Source: JALYGK01 sp036259835 (GTDB lineage Bacteria > Actinomycetota > UBA4738). From it: a DNA stretch of 18,556 nucleotides. This document shows positions 1 to 8,900 of this stretch, piece after piece. The notes beneath the pieces are model-generated. The model made no database searches, was not told where the DNA came from, and worked only from the letters and a program-made list of their open reading frames with translations. Location of the stretch: assembly GCA_036259835.1 (NCBI GenBank), contig DATABA010000117.1:1-18556 (forward strand), given 5' to 3'. The position numbers were made by a program, and so were the translations under genes. Numbering within the stretch: position 1 is the first letter of the stretch; each line of letters starts with the position of its first letter.

Positions 1-124
1 CTGGCGGGAGTGGCACGGCGTGAGGTCCGGGGAGGCCGTCCTCGCCGAGCGCTACGCCAAGGGCGAGATCAGCGAGGAGGAGTACAGGCAGCGGAAGGCG
101 GTTCTTCGGGAAGGCCGCCGCTAA
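1..124 (+). CDS. SHOCT-domain protein, C-terminal end (partial)
   Basis: This is the last 40 codons of a gene that enters from the left edge; the reading frame starts at base 2 and stops at TAA 122-124. The visible tail contains LAERYAKGEISEEEYRQRK, which fits the SHOCT (short C-terminal) module: a short helical motif with a Gly-Glu-Ile core and an acidic EEE(Y/F) helix. SHOCT modules usually sit at the C-terminus of small membrane or oligomerising proteins and are thought to mediate assembly. The rest of the protein lies outside the window, so its role cannot be judged. Reading the same bases one frame over gives an Arg/Gly/Pro-rich peptide without any family signature, so the SHOCT frame is preferred. 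Confidence 0.8.
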   Translation, partial: WREWHGVRSGEAVLAERYAKGEISEEEYRQRKAVLREGRR

Positions 125-150
125 CCCCGAGGCCGTCAAACCCGCAGGTC

Positions 151-184
151 AGGCCCCCGCTCGAGCAGTTTCGGGCGGGGGCTT
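151..184 (+). terminator. GC-rich hairpin after the SHOCT gene, possible terminator
   Basis: A perfect 8-base inverted repeat, GCCCCCGC at 153-160 and GCGGGGGC at 175-182, encloses a 14-base loop. An outer A-T and G-T pair extends the stem. It lies 28 bases past the SHOCT stop codon. Only two T residues follow, so it is not a classical U-tract terminator, but such hairpins are common 3' of genes in GC-rich actinobacteria. Confidence 0.4.
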
Positions 185-231
185 GCCCGTGCCCGCGCCT
201 GGCCCTCCCCGGTGGCGTACCACCCCATCCA

Positions 232-247
232 TAGCTACAATTAGCTA
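232..247 (+). promoter_or_regulatory. Possible -10 region for the LVIVD gene
   Basis: TACAAT at 236-241 matches a good -10 hexamer. It sits between two copies of the palindrome TAGCTA (232-237 and 242-247), an AT-rich island in GC-rich DNA about 58 bases before the start codon. No convincing -35 box is visible 17 bases upstream, so this is a weak call. Confidence 0.35.
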
Positions 248-298
248 GCCCTGCCCAGTGGGTTGGGCGGGCGCGGGCTCACTCAGAAGGAGGGATTC

Positions 299-1693
299 AT
301 GCGGAGGGGACTGCTCCTCAGCCTCGCATCGCTACTTGTCTTTGCCTGGGCGCTTCCCGCCCGCGGGCATGACGGCGCCGATTCGACCGGTCATGCGACG
401 GCGCTCCTGCCCGAAGGCCGGTGGATGAGCATGTGGATGAGCTCCGCCACGCCGGTCAGCGAAAACATGGAGCGGGTCGGCGGCGACAACTCGTTCACCG
501 GCAGTCACCTGGTCATCGAGGGCAACCGAATGTACGTCGGGTGGTACGGGCAAGGGATGCGGCTGTACGACATCTCGGACCCGGCCTCTCCGAGTCTGCT
601 CGGATCCTATAACCCGGGGGCGCGGGCGGACGCTGTCCCCGACGCCACCACCTTCATCACCCGAAGCGGGACGAGACACATCGCGGTCCTGAACGGGACG
701 CGGCGGGCTTCGAGCCGAACTGCGGGGCCCGTCACGGTCGAGGGAACCGACATCTCCGAGTTTCTCGATTGGACCGACCCGGCCAGGCCGAAGCTTCTCT
801 GGAAGTTCGTTGGGCCGGCGGACGGAGAAGCCCATAACGGCGACATTTCCGATTTGCGGAAGTGGTGGCTTCCATCGGGTGGTACGGGCGACAACGGACT
901 TCGGATCTACGACATGCGTCCGCTGGTTTGGGACAACCCGAGCGCTCCGGCGAGGCTCTTCCCGCCGCAGGTATGTCGGGACAGCGCCGACGTGCGCTGT
1001 GACCCGGTGACGCTGTGGGCGAAATCGCCATACCGCGGCGACAAGCCGGTCGGGCCGGCGTTCACCCACACGCACGACATCACGCTCTACGAGAACTACC
1101 CGGTGCGGATCAAGGGCAAGTCCTCGAAGCGAGACATCATCCTCCTCGCCGAGGGTGGCGACTACACCACCGAGAACGGCGGCGCCGGCGGAACGGTGTT
1201 CGTGATCGACATCACCAAGCCGAGTGACCCGGTCGTGCTTCTGCGATGGATTCACGAAAACGGCCCGGGCCACGAAACGATCCGATACGGACACGAGGCG
1301 CAGTTCCTCGACGGCGACCGCAGCGTGATGCTGGTGACCGACGAAGACCTCCACGAGGGCACCGGCTGCGTCGAGCCTGCTGGAGGCGCATACGCGGTTC
1401 GTCTGTCGGCGGACCTGAGAAGCGCGACCGAACTCTCCGAGTGGTTCATCCCAACGGGAACACCGGCAGCGGTCTGCTCGGTTCACGTGTTCTCCTCACT
1501 CGGTAACACGGTGTTCTTCGGGTCCTACAACGCGGGTGTTCAGGTCGTGGACTACAGCGACCCGGCGAATCCCCGTCGCGTCGGTCAATACATCGCCGAG
1601 GGCGCCACGACGTGGGTGGCCCAGTACCACAAGGGCTGGATCTACGCCGGCGACATGAGCCGAGGGCTGGACGTCTTCCGGTTCACCGGGTAG
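299..1693 (+). CDS. Secreted LVIVD-repeat beta-propeller protein
   Basis: 464 residues when started at ATG 299, which has a strong ribosome site (AAGGAGGG, 286-293) just upstream; an in-frame ATG at 263 lacks one. The N-terminus (MRRGLLLSLASLLVFAWALP, then ARGHDG) is a typical signal peptide with probable cleavage near residue 23, so the protein is exported. The body carries recurring LVIVD-type blades of the form x-VxDxSDPxxPxxxGxY: LYDISDPASPSLLGSY, VFVIDITKPSDPVVLL and VVDYSDPANPRRVGQY. These repeats form a beta-propeller in surface and secreted proteins; no catalytic activity is established for the family. Late blades include YAGDMSRGLDVFRF at the C-terminus. There is no membrane anchor or sorting motif, so it is probably released or loosely wall-bound. 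It is monocistronic: a strong terminator follows. The substrate or binding partner is unknown. Confidence 0.85.
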   Translation: MRRGLLLSLASLLVFAWALPARGHDGADSTGHATALLPEGRWMSMWMSSATPVSENMERVGGDNSFTGSHLVIEGNRMYVGWYGQGMRLYDISDPASPSLLGSYNPGARADAVPDATTFITRSGTRHIAVLNGTRRASSRTAGPVTVEGTDISEFLDWTDPARPKLLWKFVGPADGEAHNGDISDLRKWWLPSGGTGDNGLRIYDMRPLVWDNPSAPARLFPPQVCRDSADVRCDPVTLWAKSPYRGDKPVGPAFTHTHDITLYENYPVRIKGKSSKRDIILLAEGGDYTTENGGAGGTVFVIDITKPSDPVVLLRWIHENGPGHETIRYGHEAQFLDGDRSVMLVTDEDLHEGTGCVEPAGGAYAVRLSADLRSATELSEWFIPTGTPAAVCSVHVFSSLGNTVFFGSYNAGVQVVDYSDPANPRRVGQYIAEGATTWVAQYHKGWIYAGDMSRGLDVFRFTG

Positions 1694-1721
1694 TTCGGCT
1701 TCTCGCTATCTAAAGCACGAG

Positions 1722-1757
1722 CCGGGGGCTCGCTGGTCGAGCCCCCCGGTTTCTTTT
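1722..1757 (+). terminator. Rho-independent terminator after the LVIVD gene
   Basis: CCGGGGGCTCG at 1722-1732 pairs with CGAGCCCCCCGG at 1738-1749 (one extra C bulged) around the loop CTGGT, followed directly by TTTCTTTT (1750-1757). The strong GC stem and the T-run make this the clearest intrinsic terminator in the window. Confidence 0.88.
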
Positions 1758-1762
1758 CGCCT

Positions 1763-1775
1763 TATGGTCCGTTTG
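1763..1775 (+). promoter_or_regulatory. Probable -10 of a leaderless promoter
   Basis: TATGGT (1763-1768) fits the TAnnnT -10 pattern and lies exactly 6 bases before the GTG start at 1775. There is no Shine-Dalgarno sequence between the upstream terminator and the GTG. This spacing would place the transcription start at the start codon, as in the leaderless mRNAs common in Actinobacteria. Confidence 0.4.
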
Positions 1776-2842
1776 TGAACGCGCTGCTCCAGCAGTTGAA
1801 ACGGATCAGCGGACGCTGGTCACCCTCACCCCGTGTCGCGTCGCACGCTGTTGTCGTCGTCACGGCGGCCGGGCTCGCCGCCTCGTACTTGCTCACATGG
1901 GATCTGTGGCGAGGAAGGATCGATCCTCCAAACCTCCCCGCCGTTGGAGCCCTGAGCTCTCTCGATTTCGGCGCCGCTCTGGTCGCGGCGGCTGTGGCCG
2001 CAATGGTCTTCCCACGCGCCGGCTCAGTGATCCACAGCGCAATTCTGCTGCTGGCCATGCTGGGAGATCAGATTCGTCTGCAGCCCGAGTTCGTCTCCCT
2101 CGGGCTCCTGCTGGCGGCGGCAGCGTGGCCACCCACGGGAATGGCGATCGCACGATGGCATCTCATCACGCTCTGGGGGTGGGCCGGTCTGCACAAGATT
2201 CTCAGCATTGGTTGGCCGGAAGCAGGAGCACCATTCATCGCGTCGGCAGCCGGCCGCCCCGAGCTTCGGTCTGTTGTTGCCGTCGCCGTTCCACTCGCGG
2301 AGGTCGGGCTCGCCGCTCTTGCCCTTCGGGCTCGGACGTGGCGGATCTTGTGGGTGGCGGCGGCCCTGTTCCACGTCGGCGTGGTTGTGGTGCTTGCAAG
2401 GATCGGATGGAACTCGGCGATCTGGCCCTGGAACGTGGCACTCGCCGCTGTCACGCCCTTCCTGTTTAACCCGGCATCAGCCCCCAACCAGGATCGCCCG
2501 GCGCTCCGGTCGCGGTCGGTGGTCGTCGCGGCTGTGCTGTTCGCCCTCTACCCAGTTGGGTTCTACTTCGGCATGAGCGACGCCTATCCCTCGCACAACC
2601 TCTATTCCGCAAACACGGCTCAGGCGGTCATCGTGTGCAGGCCCGAAGCTCCGAACCGCTGCACCCCTGCGGCCTGGTACGGCACCGTTGCGAGCTTGAA
2701 CGTCCCCTTCCCCCCGGAGCGGCGGCTCTACGTGGCCTGGTTCGAACGGATCTGCGAGCCCGGCGAGCGATTGAGGATCGATGGAATCTGGACCAGGCTG
2801 AACGACCGGCAGGTCGAATTCGTGGAGTGCGCGAGGCGCTAG
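1775..2842 (+). CDS. Polytopic membrane protein, DoxX/HTTM-like
   Basis: 355 residues from GTG 1775; the only nearby ATG (1764) runs into a stop after four codons. About eight hydrophobic segments are visible, for example residues 24-42, 64-80, 87-98, 107-118, 165-184, 190-210, 217-231 and 249-266. A soluble C-terminal domain of about 90 residues follows, with cysteines in CRPEAPNRC and FERICEPG. The helix containing WGWAGLHKILS resembles the DoxX/MauE/HTTM kind of small-molecule membrane oxidoreductase or carboxylase-like fold, but I cannot place it firmly. The gene starts just after a terminator with no ribosome site, so it probably has its own leaderless transcript. Its TAG overlaps the stop of the convergent VOC gene in the tetranucleotide CTAG. 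The reading frame is well supported; the function is not. Confidence 0.75.
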   Translation: MNALLQQLKRISGRWSPSPRVASHAVVVVTAAGLAASYLLTWDLWRGRIDPPNLPAVGALSSLDFGAALVAAAVAAMVFPRAGSVIHSAILLLAMLGDQIRLQPEFVSLGLLLAAAAWPPTGMAIARWHLITLWGWAGLHKILSIGWPEAGAPFIASAAGRPELRSVVAVAVPLAEVGLAALALRARTWRILWVAAALFHVGVVVVLARIGWNSAIWPWNVALAAVTPFLFNPASAPNQDRPALRSRSVVVAAVLFALYPVGFYFGMSDAYPSHNLYSANTAQAVIVCRPEAPNRCTPAAWYGTVASLNVPFPPERRLYVAWFERICEPGERLRIDGIWTRLNDRQVEFVECARR

Positions 2843-3279
2843 CTCGCCTGCATGAACATCCAGCGGTGGCCTTCGAGATCAGCCGCGTTGTAAAGACGGC
2901 CGTAGGGCTCGGTTTGCGGCTCTCGAAGGATCCGGGCGCCGGCTTGCTTGGCCCGTTCGTAATGCGCGTCCAGGTCGTCGACCCAGATGTGCACGCCGTC
3001 GATGACGTAGGGATGGTTGAGCCATTTTCGAGCGTGGTCGCACACCTGCGCGTGGTGGTCGGGGCTCTGGTACTCAGGGCCCGGCCAGCCGAGGAAAACC
3101 AGGGCGCCGTCCAGTTCGACTTCGGCGTGGGTGACGCGACCTTCGTCGTCCGTGTAGCGCTCTCCTGTCTCTCGAAATCCGAACGCGTTGGTGAGCCAGT
3201 CGACCGCGGCGCCGACGTTCTCGTACGAGAGCATCGGGATCGCAGCTCGCTGCGTGGTCTGAGTCTTCGCTTCCGCCAT
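2839..3279 (-). CDS. VOC (glyoxalase/bleomycin-resistance) family protein
   Basis: 146 residues, the usual length for a one-polypeptide VOC protein built from two beta-alpha-beta-beta-beta modules. Module 1 covers about residues 12-66 (IPMLSYENVGAAVDWLTNAF, then THAEVELDGALVFLG). Module 2 covers about 90-146 (DGVHIWVDDLDAHYERAKQA, ending YNAADLEGHRWMFMQ). The pattern is close to the PhnB/glyoxalase-like branch, whose members bind a metal or a small hydrophobic ligand; the actual substrate cannot be read from sequence. ATG 3279 is preceded by AAAGGAGG (3285-3292 on the minus strand), a strong ribosome site. It is the last gene of the eight-gene minus operon, 15 bases after the SDR stop. Its own stop shares CTAG with the facing membrane-protein gene. 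Confidence 0.88.
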   Translation of the reverse strand: MAEAKTQTTQRAAIPMLSYENVGAAVDWLTNAFGFRETGERYTDDEGRVTHAEVELDGALVFLGWPGPEYQSPDHHAQVCDHARKWLNHPYVIDGVHIWVDDLDAHYERAKQAGARILREPQTEPYGRLYNAADLEGHRWMFMQAS

Positions 3280-3294
3280 CGGTTCCTCCTTTGG

Positions 3295-4074
3295 TTACGC
3301 CTGGCCCAGTAGCTTGGCGTTCAACCTCCGCATCCCTCTGAGCCATCGTTCGTAGTCGTCGCCCTTGCGCCGAAAGTACTCGGCGACCTCGGGGTGCGGG
3401 AGGATCAGGAATGTCTCTTTCTCCATTCCCTGGATCACGGCGTCGGCCACCTGTTCGGGCTCGAGCGGCTCGGCGATCCCCAGCATGATCTCCGTCATCT
3501 GCTGCGAGCCGTCGGTGAGATTCGTTCGAACCGTCTGAGGGCAGATGCAGGAGACGCGGATGCCCCGATCGCCGTAGGTGATCGAAAGCCACTCCGCGAA
3601 GCCCAGGGCCGCGTGTTTCGTCACCGTGTAGGGCGCCGCCCCAGGATTGCTGAGCAGTCCGGCTGCCGAGACGGTCTGGAGGAGGTAGCCCTCGCCGCGC
3701 TCCAGCATCTCCGGCAGGACCGCTCTCGCGGCGTAGACGTGTGGGTTGAAGTTGATTTCCCAGCTGCGCTGCCACACCTCATTGGGAGCTTCCGGACCTC
3801 CCGCGCCGAGGACGCCGGCGTTCGAGCAGAAGACGTCGATCCGGCCGAAAGCCTCCCGTGTCTCCTCGACGAGCTTTTGGATTTCGCTCTCCTCACGGAC
3901 GTTGGTGGGAACGAACAGTGCGTCGGTGTTGGCGGCGACTTCTTTCCCGGCGTCCTCGTCGATGTCGGCAACCACCAGCCCGGCCGGGGCTTCCTTATGG
4001 AATCGCTCGATCAGGGCGCGGCCGATCCCGTTCGCCCCTCCGGTGACCACGATGACCTTGTCCGCGACCCGCAT
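3295..4074 (-). CDS. Short-chain dehydrogenase/reductase (SDR)
   Basis: 259 residues, the normal length of a classical SDR. The cofactor loop TGGANGIG is at residues 11-18, SNAG at 84-87, the active-site Asn near 108, catalytic Ser136 (QTVSAAG), Tyr149 and Lys153 (YTVTK). Asp37 at the end of beta-strand 2 (VVADID) predicts NAD(H) rather than NADP(H). The family oxidises or reduces alcohol/ketone groups on steroids, sugars, lipids or xenobiotics in the cytoplasm; the substrate is unknown. The tail (FRRKGDDYERWLRGMRRL) is basic and amphipathic. The gene starts 3 bases after the OsmC stop, so the two are almost certainly co-translated. It is an intact gene with all catalytic residues. Confidence 0.93.
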   Translation of the reverse strand: MRVADKVIVVTGGANGIGRALIERFHKEAPAGLVVADIDEDAGKEVAANTDALFVPTNVREESEIQKLVEETREAFGRIDVFCSNAGVLGAGGPEAPNEVWQRSWEINFNPHVYAARAVLPEMLERGEGYLLQTVSAAGLLSNPGAAPYTVTKHAALGFAEWLSITYGDRGIRVSCICPQTVRTNLTDGSQQMTEIMLGIAEPLEPEQVADAVIQGMEKETFLILPHPEVAEYFRRKGDDYERWLRGMRRLNAKLLGQA

Positions 4075-4077
4075 GCG

Positions 4078-4593
4078 TCAACCGGTCTGGATCTCCGTTG
4101 TCATTGGCACGGCTCGACCGACTGCGTCGCTGACCGGACATCGCGCCGTGCCTTCCTCGGCGATCCGGTGAAGGAGCTCGGGCGAGGCGCCGTTGGATTC
4201 GATCGAGATTCGGATTCGCGCACTGAGTGGCCCTGCCGGGACAGACGCATCCATCCCGAGGATGCCGCGGTCGTCGGACTCGCTGTCGACCTCGACTTCC
4301 AAATGGCTCAGGTCGACGCCCTCCTCGGCGGCCCGCATGGCCACCGTTGTTGCCACGCACGACGCAATCGCCGCCCGAAGCAGCCAACCGGGCGACGGAG
4401 CGGACGAGCCGCCCCCCACGCTGTTGGGCATGTCCGTGACGGTCTCCTCACCGTTCGGGCCGCGAACACGGCACTGCAGGCCGTTCTCGATGACGGCTGT
4501 GGCCACCGAGTCGGTGTAGCGGGCCTCCTCGGGTTTCCCGCTGAGGTAGGCGACCGCATTCTGCAGGGCGGTTCGGATCTCCTCAGCGGTCAT
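4078..4593 (-). CDS. OsmC/Ohr-family peroxide-detoxifying protein
   Basis: 171 residues. Both family cysteines are present: Cys79 in the central helix (RAAIASCVATT) and Cys152 in RCPVSDAV. These would be the peroxidatic and resolving cysteines of a thiol peroxidase acting on organic hydroperoxides. The GGGSSAPSPGWLLRAAIASC stretch matches the glycine-rich lead into the first active-site helix of OsmC proteins. The N-terminus carries about 20 extra helical residues before the first beta strands. ATG 4593 overlaps the stop of the upstream lysine-rich gene (ATGA), with a purine-rich GAGGAAG sequence in front, so translation is coupled. The finer assignment between OsmC and Ohr or a YhfA-like branch is open. 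Confidence 0.9.
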   Translation of the reverse strand: MTAEEIRTALQNAVAYLSGKPEEARYTDSVATAVIENGLQCRVRGPNGEETVTDMPNSVGGGSSAPSPGWLLRAAIASCVATTVAMRAAEEGVDLSHLEVEVDSESDDRGILGMDASVPAGPLSARIRISIESNGASPELLHRIAEEGTARCPVSDAVGRAVPMTTEIQTG

Positions 4594-4802
4594 TTCTTCT
4601 TCCTCGACGAGGAGCTCTTCTTCTTGCCGGAAGACTTCTTCTTCGTACTGGAACCGCCCGAGCTCTTCTTCTTCGACTTCTGCTTCATCACAGTCCGGGC
4701 TGCCACTTCCTTCTCACGGCCCTTGTACTTCCCCGACTTCTTGGCCGACTGTTTGATCTTTTCGTACTGGCGCTTCTCCTTCTTCGTTCCCTTGATCGGC
4801 AC
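4590..4802 (-). CDS. Small lysine-rich basic protein
   Basis: 70 residues from GTG 4802, with a GGTGAGG-like ribosome site just upstream. The N-terminal half (KEKRQYEKIKQSAKKSGKYK, then EKEVAARTVMKQ) resembles small actinobacterial proteins often labelled plasmid stabilisation or Rho-termination-factor-like, which share an EEVAARTVNK-type helix. That label is by habit and not by proven function. The second half is nearly all Lys and Ser (KKKSSGGSSTKKKSSGKKK), a histone-H1-like tail likely to bind nucleic acid. The corresponding DNA (4593-4680) is a run of imperfect CTT/TTC triplets. The gene overlaps the OsmC start by 4 bases and follows the thioesterase stop by 17, so it belongs to the operon. 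Confidence 0.75.
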   Translation of the reverse strand: MPIKGTKKEKRQYEKIKQSAKKSGKYKGREKEVAARTVMKQKSKKKSSGGSSTKKKSSGKKKSSSSRKKK

Positions 4803-4819
4803 GTCGCCTCACCCCCCCG

Positions 4820-5920
4820 TTAGTCTTGTTCCTCTGCAGGCGCCTCGTCCAGCGTGGCCGAAACGCCCTCGCGAATCCAGGAGCGGCCCTCGAAGACCAG
4901 ATGGCTGCTGGTCGCGGTGGCCACCCGCTTGCCGTCAGCGTCGGTGATCTCAACGTTGGCCACCGCAACGGTGCGGCCGCGGTGGATCACCTCTCCTCGG
5001 GCGATCAGGTCGCGGCCGTCGGGCTGCACGGGCCGCAGGTAGTAGATCTTCAGGTCCAGGCTGGCGTACGAGCTAGCGGGAGGCAGGGTCGTGCTGACCG
5101 CCGCCCCCATGACGCCGTCGGCAAGCAACGCCAGCGTCCCCCCGTAAAAGTTCCGGCCCGCCCCGCAGAACCACTCGCTGGCGGGCATGGCCACGACCTC
5201 CCGTCCCTCCTCGACCTCGACGCACCGCCATCCCATGAGCTCGGCGATCGGCGCGTTCGGCTGCTTCCCGTCGCACCACTCCTGCGCAAGCTGAAGTCCG
5301 CTCTTGGTGTCGAATTCTTCTCGGGGAAGGAGCGCGCCGTCCGCCTCGCGAAGGTATGGGTCTGGCGTCGGGTACTCGGGCTCTTCGAATTCGGGAAGTT
5401 CCTCGGGTGGAGGCGGGGGGTCGAAGGGGAGGCGCATGATGATGCATCTCGAGGTCGCATGCGCGAGCAGCCTGCCCTGCGCGTCCTCGACCACCGCTTC
5501 CGACAACCCCTGCGCCTCGCCCGCCTGAATGACCCGGGCTCTCGCGTTGATCGTGCCGCTCTTTATGGTGGCCGGACGGAGGTAGCTCATGGAGAGCTCG
5601 GACGTGAGCAGCACCGTGGCCTTGGGGAAGGATGTGTAAATCGCGCCGCCCAACGCTGCGTCGGCCACGAAGGCATACGTCCCACCGAAGAACACGCCGG
5701 CCGACGATTGCCACCAGGGAGTGGCCGGCATGGTGAAGGTCGCCGTTCCGAGCGCGGCCTCCGAGAACACGCCACCGCACAGATGAAACAGCGGCGCGAA
5801 CGGTACCCGCCGCTTCATGAATACGCGGAACTGCTCCAACCCTGAAAGCGACAAGAGCCCCGGATGCTCGAGGTAGGCGTATGAGCCGCGGATGGGTTCG
5901 TCCGGGATCGCCACGGTCAC
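4820..5920 (-). CDS. Double-hotdog acyl-CoA thioesterase-like protein
   Basis: 366 residues, about twice the length of a PaaI/4HBT thioesterase, because the hotdog domain is present twice. Domain 1 is about residues 40-163 (FFGGTYAFVADAALGG, then LSMSYLRPA). Domain 2 is about 221-343 (NFYGGTLALLADGVMGA, then LKIYYLRPV). Both keep the GG-x5-AD helix and the YLRP strand. A Pro/Glu-rich linker joins them (about 165-200). The His that usually precedes the GG pair in PaaI-like enzymes is Phe78 in domain 1 and Tyr259 in domain 2; Asp87 and Asp268 remain as candidate catalytic acids. The family hydrolyses acyl-CoA thioesters. GTG 5920 overlaps the stop of the cyclase gene (GTGA), indicating coupling. 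Confidence 0.85.
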   Translation of the reverse strand: MTVAIPDEPIRGSYAYLEHPGLLSLSGLEQFRVFMKRRVPFAPLFHLCGGVFSEAALGTATFTMPATPWWQSSAGVFFGGTYAFVADAALGGAIYTSFPKATVLLTSELSMSYLRPATIKSGTINARARVIQAGEAQGLSEAVVEDAQGRLLAHATSRCIIMRLPFDPPPPPEELPEFEEPEYPTPDPYLREADGALLPREEFDTKSGLQLAQEWCDGKQPNAPIAELMGWRCVEVEEGREVVAMPASEWFCGAGRNFYGGTLALLADGVMGAAVSTTLPPASSYASLDLKIYYLRPVQPDGRDLIARGEVIHRGRTVAVANVEITDADGKRVATATSSHLVFEGRSWIREGVSATLDEAPAEEQD

Positions 5921-8900
5921 CAGTCTATGTTCACGACCTCCACCGGCTCCGAAACGCCTTTGAGTTCCACCGTTCGAGCGTTTCGCGCTGTGAACTCTGA
6001 AAGTTCTTCAGCCGTCCTTCGACTGGCGACGATCTCGTTCGCGTCGGCGAGTGATCCGATCCGTGCGGCTTCGTGCACGCCGCGCCCTCCGTAGCCCTCC
6101 GCGGTCTCCATCGCTTCTGCGGTGTGGACGCCAATTCGAACGAATGGGGCAAATCCCTGCTGCCGGCGGTGATCCGCCAGCGCTTGCTGGATCGCAATCG
6201 CGCAATTGACTGCGCGTTGCGGATCCGAAAACGCAATAAAAAACCCGTCGCCGGCGTGGTCGACTTCGTCGCCCCCGTGGCGCGAGAAAAGGGAGCGCAG
6301 CGTTCGGTCGTGCCATCCCTTCAAGTTCTCCCACGCCTCGTCACCTATGGCCTCTAGAAGCGGAGTTGACTTCACGATGTCCGTGAACATGAACGTCCGT
6401 GTCGTCCGGGAAGTCCATGGAACACTCTCACCCACATCCCCCAGCGACTTGGCGGTGGCCCTCGTTAGGCTGCTCATGCCGAGGGTTCGCGCCGTCTCGA
6501 GTGAAGCCCGGAGGAGTTCGATCGCACGGGGCCGCGCCGTCTCGCTCCCAGAGGACAGGAGCATCGCCCCGTAATGGTGTTGCGTCATGGCAACCCATGG
6601 CGTCGCCCCCATTTCCTCATTCCGCGCGAGAGCCGCCCCGAAATGCCGCTCGGCTTCGTCAAAGCGGTCCAGTACCCGTGCTAGTTCTCCAAGATTGCGT
6701 TCAACAGAACCACTGCAGGCATCGGGAGCGCTGAGTGCGTTGCGATCGGCATACGGACGCAATCTCTCGTACAAGGCGTCCGCTTTCGACCGGTCACCAA
6801 GGATGGTCGCCGTATCGCTCAGCAACGTCATGCCGAAGATCCATTCCTCTGCCTTCGGAAGCCGGGAGAAGTCATCCTCGGCGAGTAGCGAGAGAACCTG
6901 ACCGGCTTTCGCGCGATGTCCAAGCTCTGCGAATGTTTCTGCGAGCTCGCAGGCTAGTACCGGATAGGTCGTGAAGCGCTTTGTGAGGTTGTTCAGCGTT
7001 GGTTCCACTTCGCTGAGTCTGCCCTGGAGCCGGCGCAGCGAGTAGAGCTGTCCAATCATGTAGGGCTCCGCCATGTCCCCCTGGACCCGGCGGCCTAGCT
7101 GGAACATGTCGTCGATGAGTGTTTCCGCCTCCTCGAAGCGACCCTGAAAGACGGCGAGGCACGCCTCGACGGAGACGACGTACCAGCGCTGGGCCGGTTG
7201 GTGAAGCTCCTCTGCCAAGCGCCGTTTCTCATCGAGTTCCTGGTAGACGCGCTGCATCTGACCCATTTCCAGGAAGGCGAGGCATCGGTAATGGCGGGCT
7301 TGAAGGAGCCGCTCCTTGTCCTCGGCGTTTTCTGCGGCGGCGAGGAATTCATCTCCTATCTGGAGCCGCTCATGAAGGTTGTCCGGCCACCACACCGCGG
7401 CATATCGGCCATCCAGCACGTATGCCAACGTCGCTGGATCCCCGAGCTGACGAGCGAGTTCCACGGCTCGCCGGCTCATCTCTGCTCGGCGTTCTCGATC
7501 GAGTTCGTCCCGCAGTGGCCCCCCGGCCAGGCGAGCCATCAAGCGCGCTCGGAGCGGGCTCTGCTCGTTCTCGAGCGCTGACAGTGCGTCTTCGAGGAGC
7601 GGCAGGAGGTGCGGATCCCCTCGTCCGGCCTCCCATACGAACCGCCCTCCATAGCCGAGCGCGGCGTGAGCGAGTTGGTCCGACATGCCACGAACCCTGG
7701 CGATTTCGGCGCCGCGCAGAAAGGCATCCTTCGCTCCCTCAGCGTCCCCAGCCCTGGCCAGCGCGTCTCCGAGCTGAAGAAGCACCTCACATCGCGTGGT
7801 TTCGTCGGGCGGGCGTTTTAGATCGAGAACGTTCAGCGCCATCTCCGCGTGGCGCGCGGCCTCCTCGTACGCGAGGCGGGACGCCGCCAGCGCCGCTGCT
7901 CGCCGAAGATAAGGAAGGGCCTTGTCTAGCCACCCGACCCGCGCAGCTCGGAAGAAATGGTGAGCCATCTCCGCAACAGGCGGATCAACAGTTTCTCCGT
8001 ACAAGTCCTCAAGCGCGTCTCCAATTCGTCCGTGAAGTTCCATCCGGCGCTTGGGCGGTATCTCGTCGTAGAGCGTGTCCCGGATGAGCGCATGAGCGAA
8101 GCGGAACGTGCCTGGGCTTCCCGGCACCTCCACCGCGACCCCTGTCCGAAGTGCCTCGTCGAGCAGGTCGAGCGCATCCGCGGGGGACCGCCCGTCTAGG
8201 GATAGAAGAGGATCGAGGGCGAAATCTCGTCCGAGGACAGACGCCATTGCCAAAAGCTCTCTGGAGTCGCCGCTCAGGTGGCGGAGGCGCCGTTCGATGA
8301 CTTCTCGGACGCTCTCGGGCACCTTGATCGTCACAGTCGCACCGGCGACGTTCGTGAGGGAGCCTTCAGCAGCGAGGAGCCTCGCGCACTCCGCCACGAA
8401 GAGCGGATTCCCCTCCGTTTCTTGATAGATGGTTTCACTGACCGGAGCAGGGGGACGGATCGTCGTCGTGGATTCGATCAGTTCCTCGACCTGCGGCAGG
8501 GAGAGACCGGTTAGCGACCGCCGCCGGGTGGTCGGCTGCCGAACCAGATCCGCAACCGCAGCGGCCAGTCCGCGCCGCATTTCGGTATCGCGGTAGGTGG
8601 CCACGATGAGAACGCGGGCTTCCGCAACCTCTTGCGCTATGAACCGAAGGAGAAGCAAGGACGGCTCGTCCGCTGCATGAAGATCATCAAGGATGCCAAC
8701 AAGCGGCCGTTGGCGTGCCGCATTACGTACGAAGGTTGCTGCTGCGTCGAAGAGGTGGAAGCGCGCGCTTTCCGGGTCGAGTCCTGTTGGCAATGAAAGG
8801 TCATCGAACGCGTCGAGCACTTCCGGCAACATCTGAGCAAGATGCGGCGCCCTAACGCCAAGAAGAGACCGGATCGTTTCGTGGTCCAGGTCTCGAAGAG

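Noticed and set aside
332..1486. 384-residue open frame on the minus strand inside the LVIVD gene
   Set aside because: It is Arg/Val/His-rich, has no family motif, and lies wholly inside a well-supported gene; long antisense frames are expected in GC-rich DNA.
4593..4680. CTT/TTC repeat as a CRISPR or microsatellite element
   Set aside because: It is explained by Lys and Glu/Ser codons of the lysine-rich gene and has no regular repeat-spacer structure.
3394..4947. 517-residue open frame on the plus strand
   Set aside because: It crosses three convincing minus-strand genes (SDR, OsmC, lysine-rich) and has low-complexity composition (runs of Phe/Leu from the CTT repeat).
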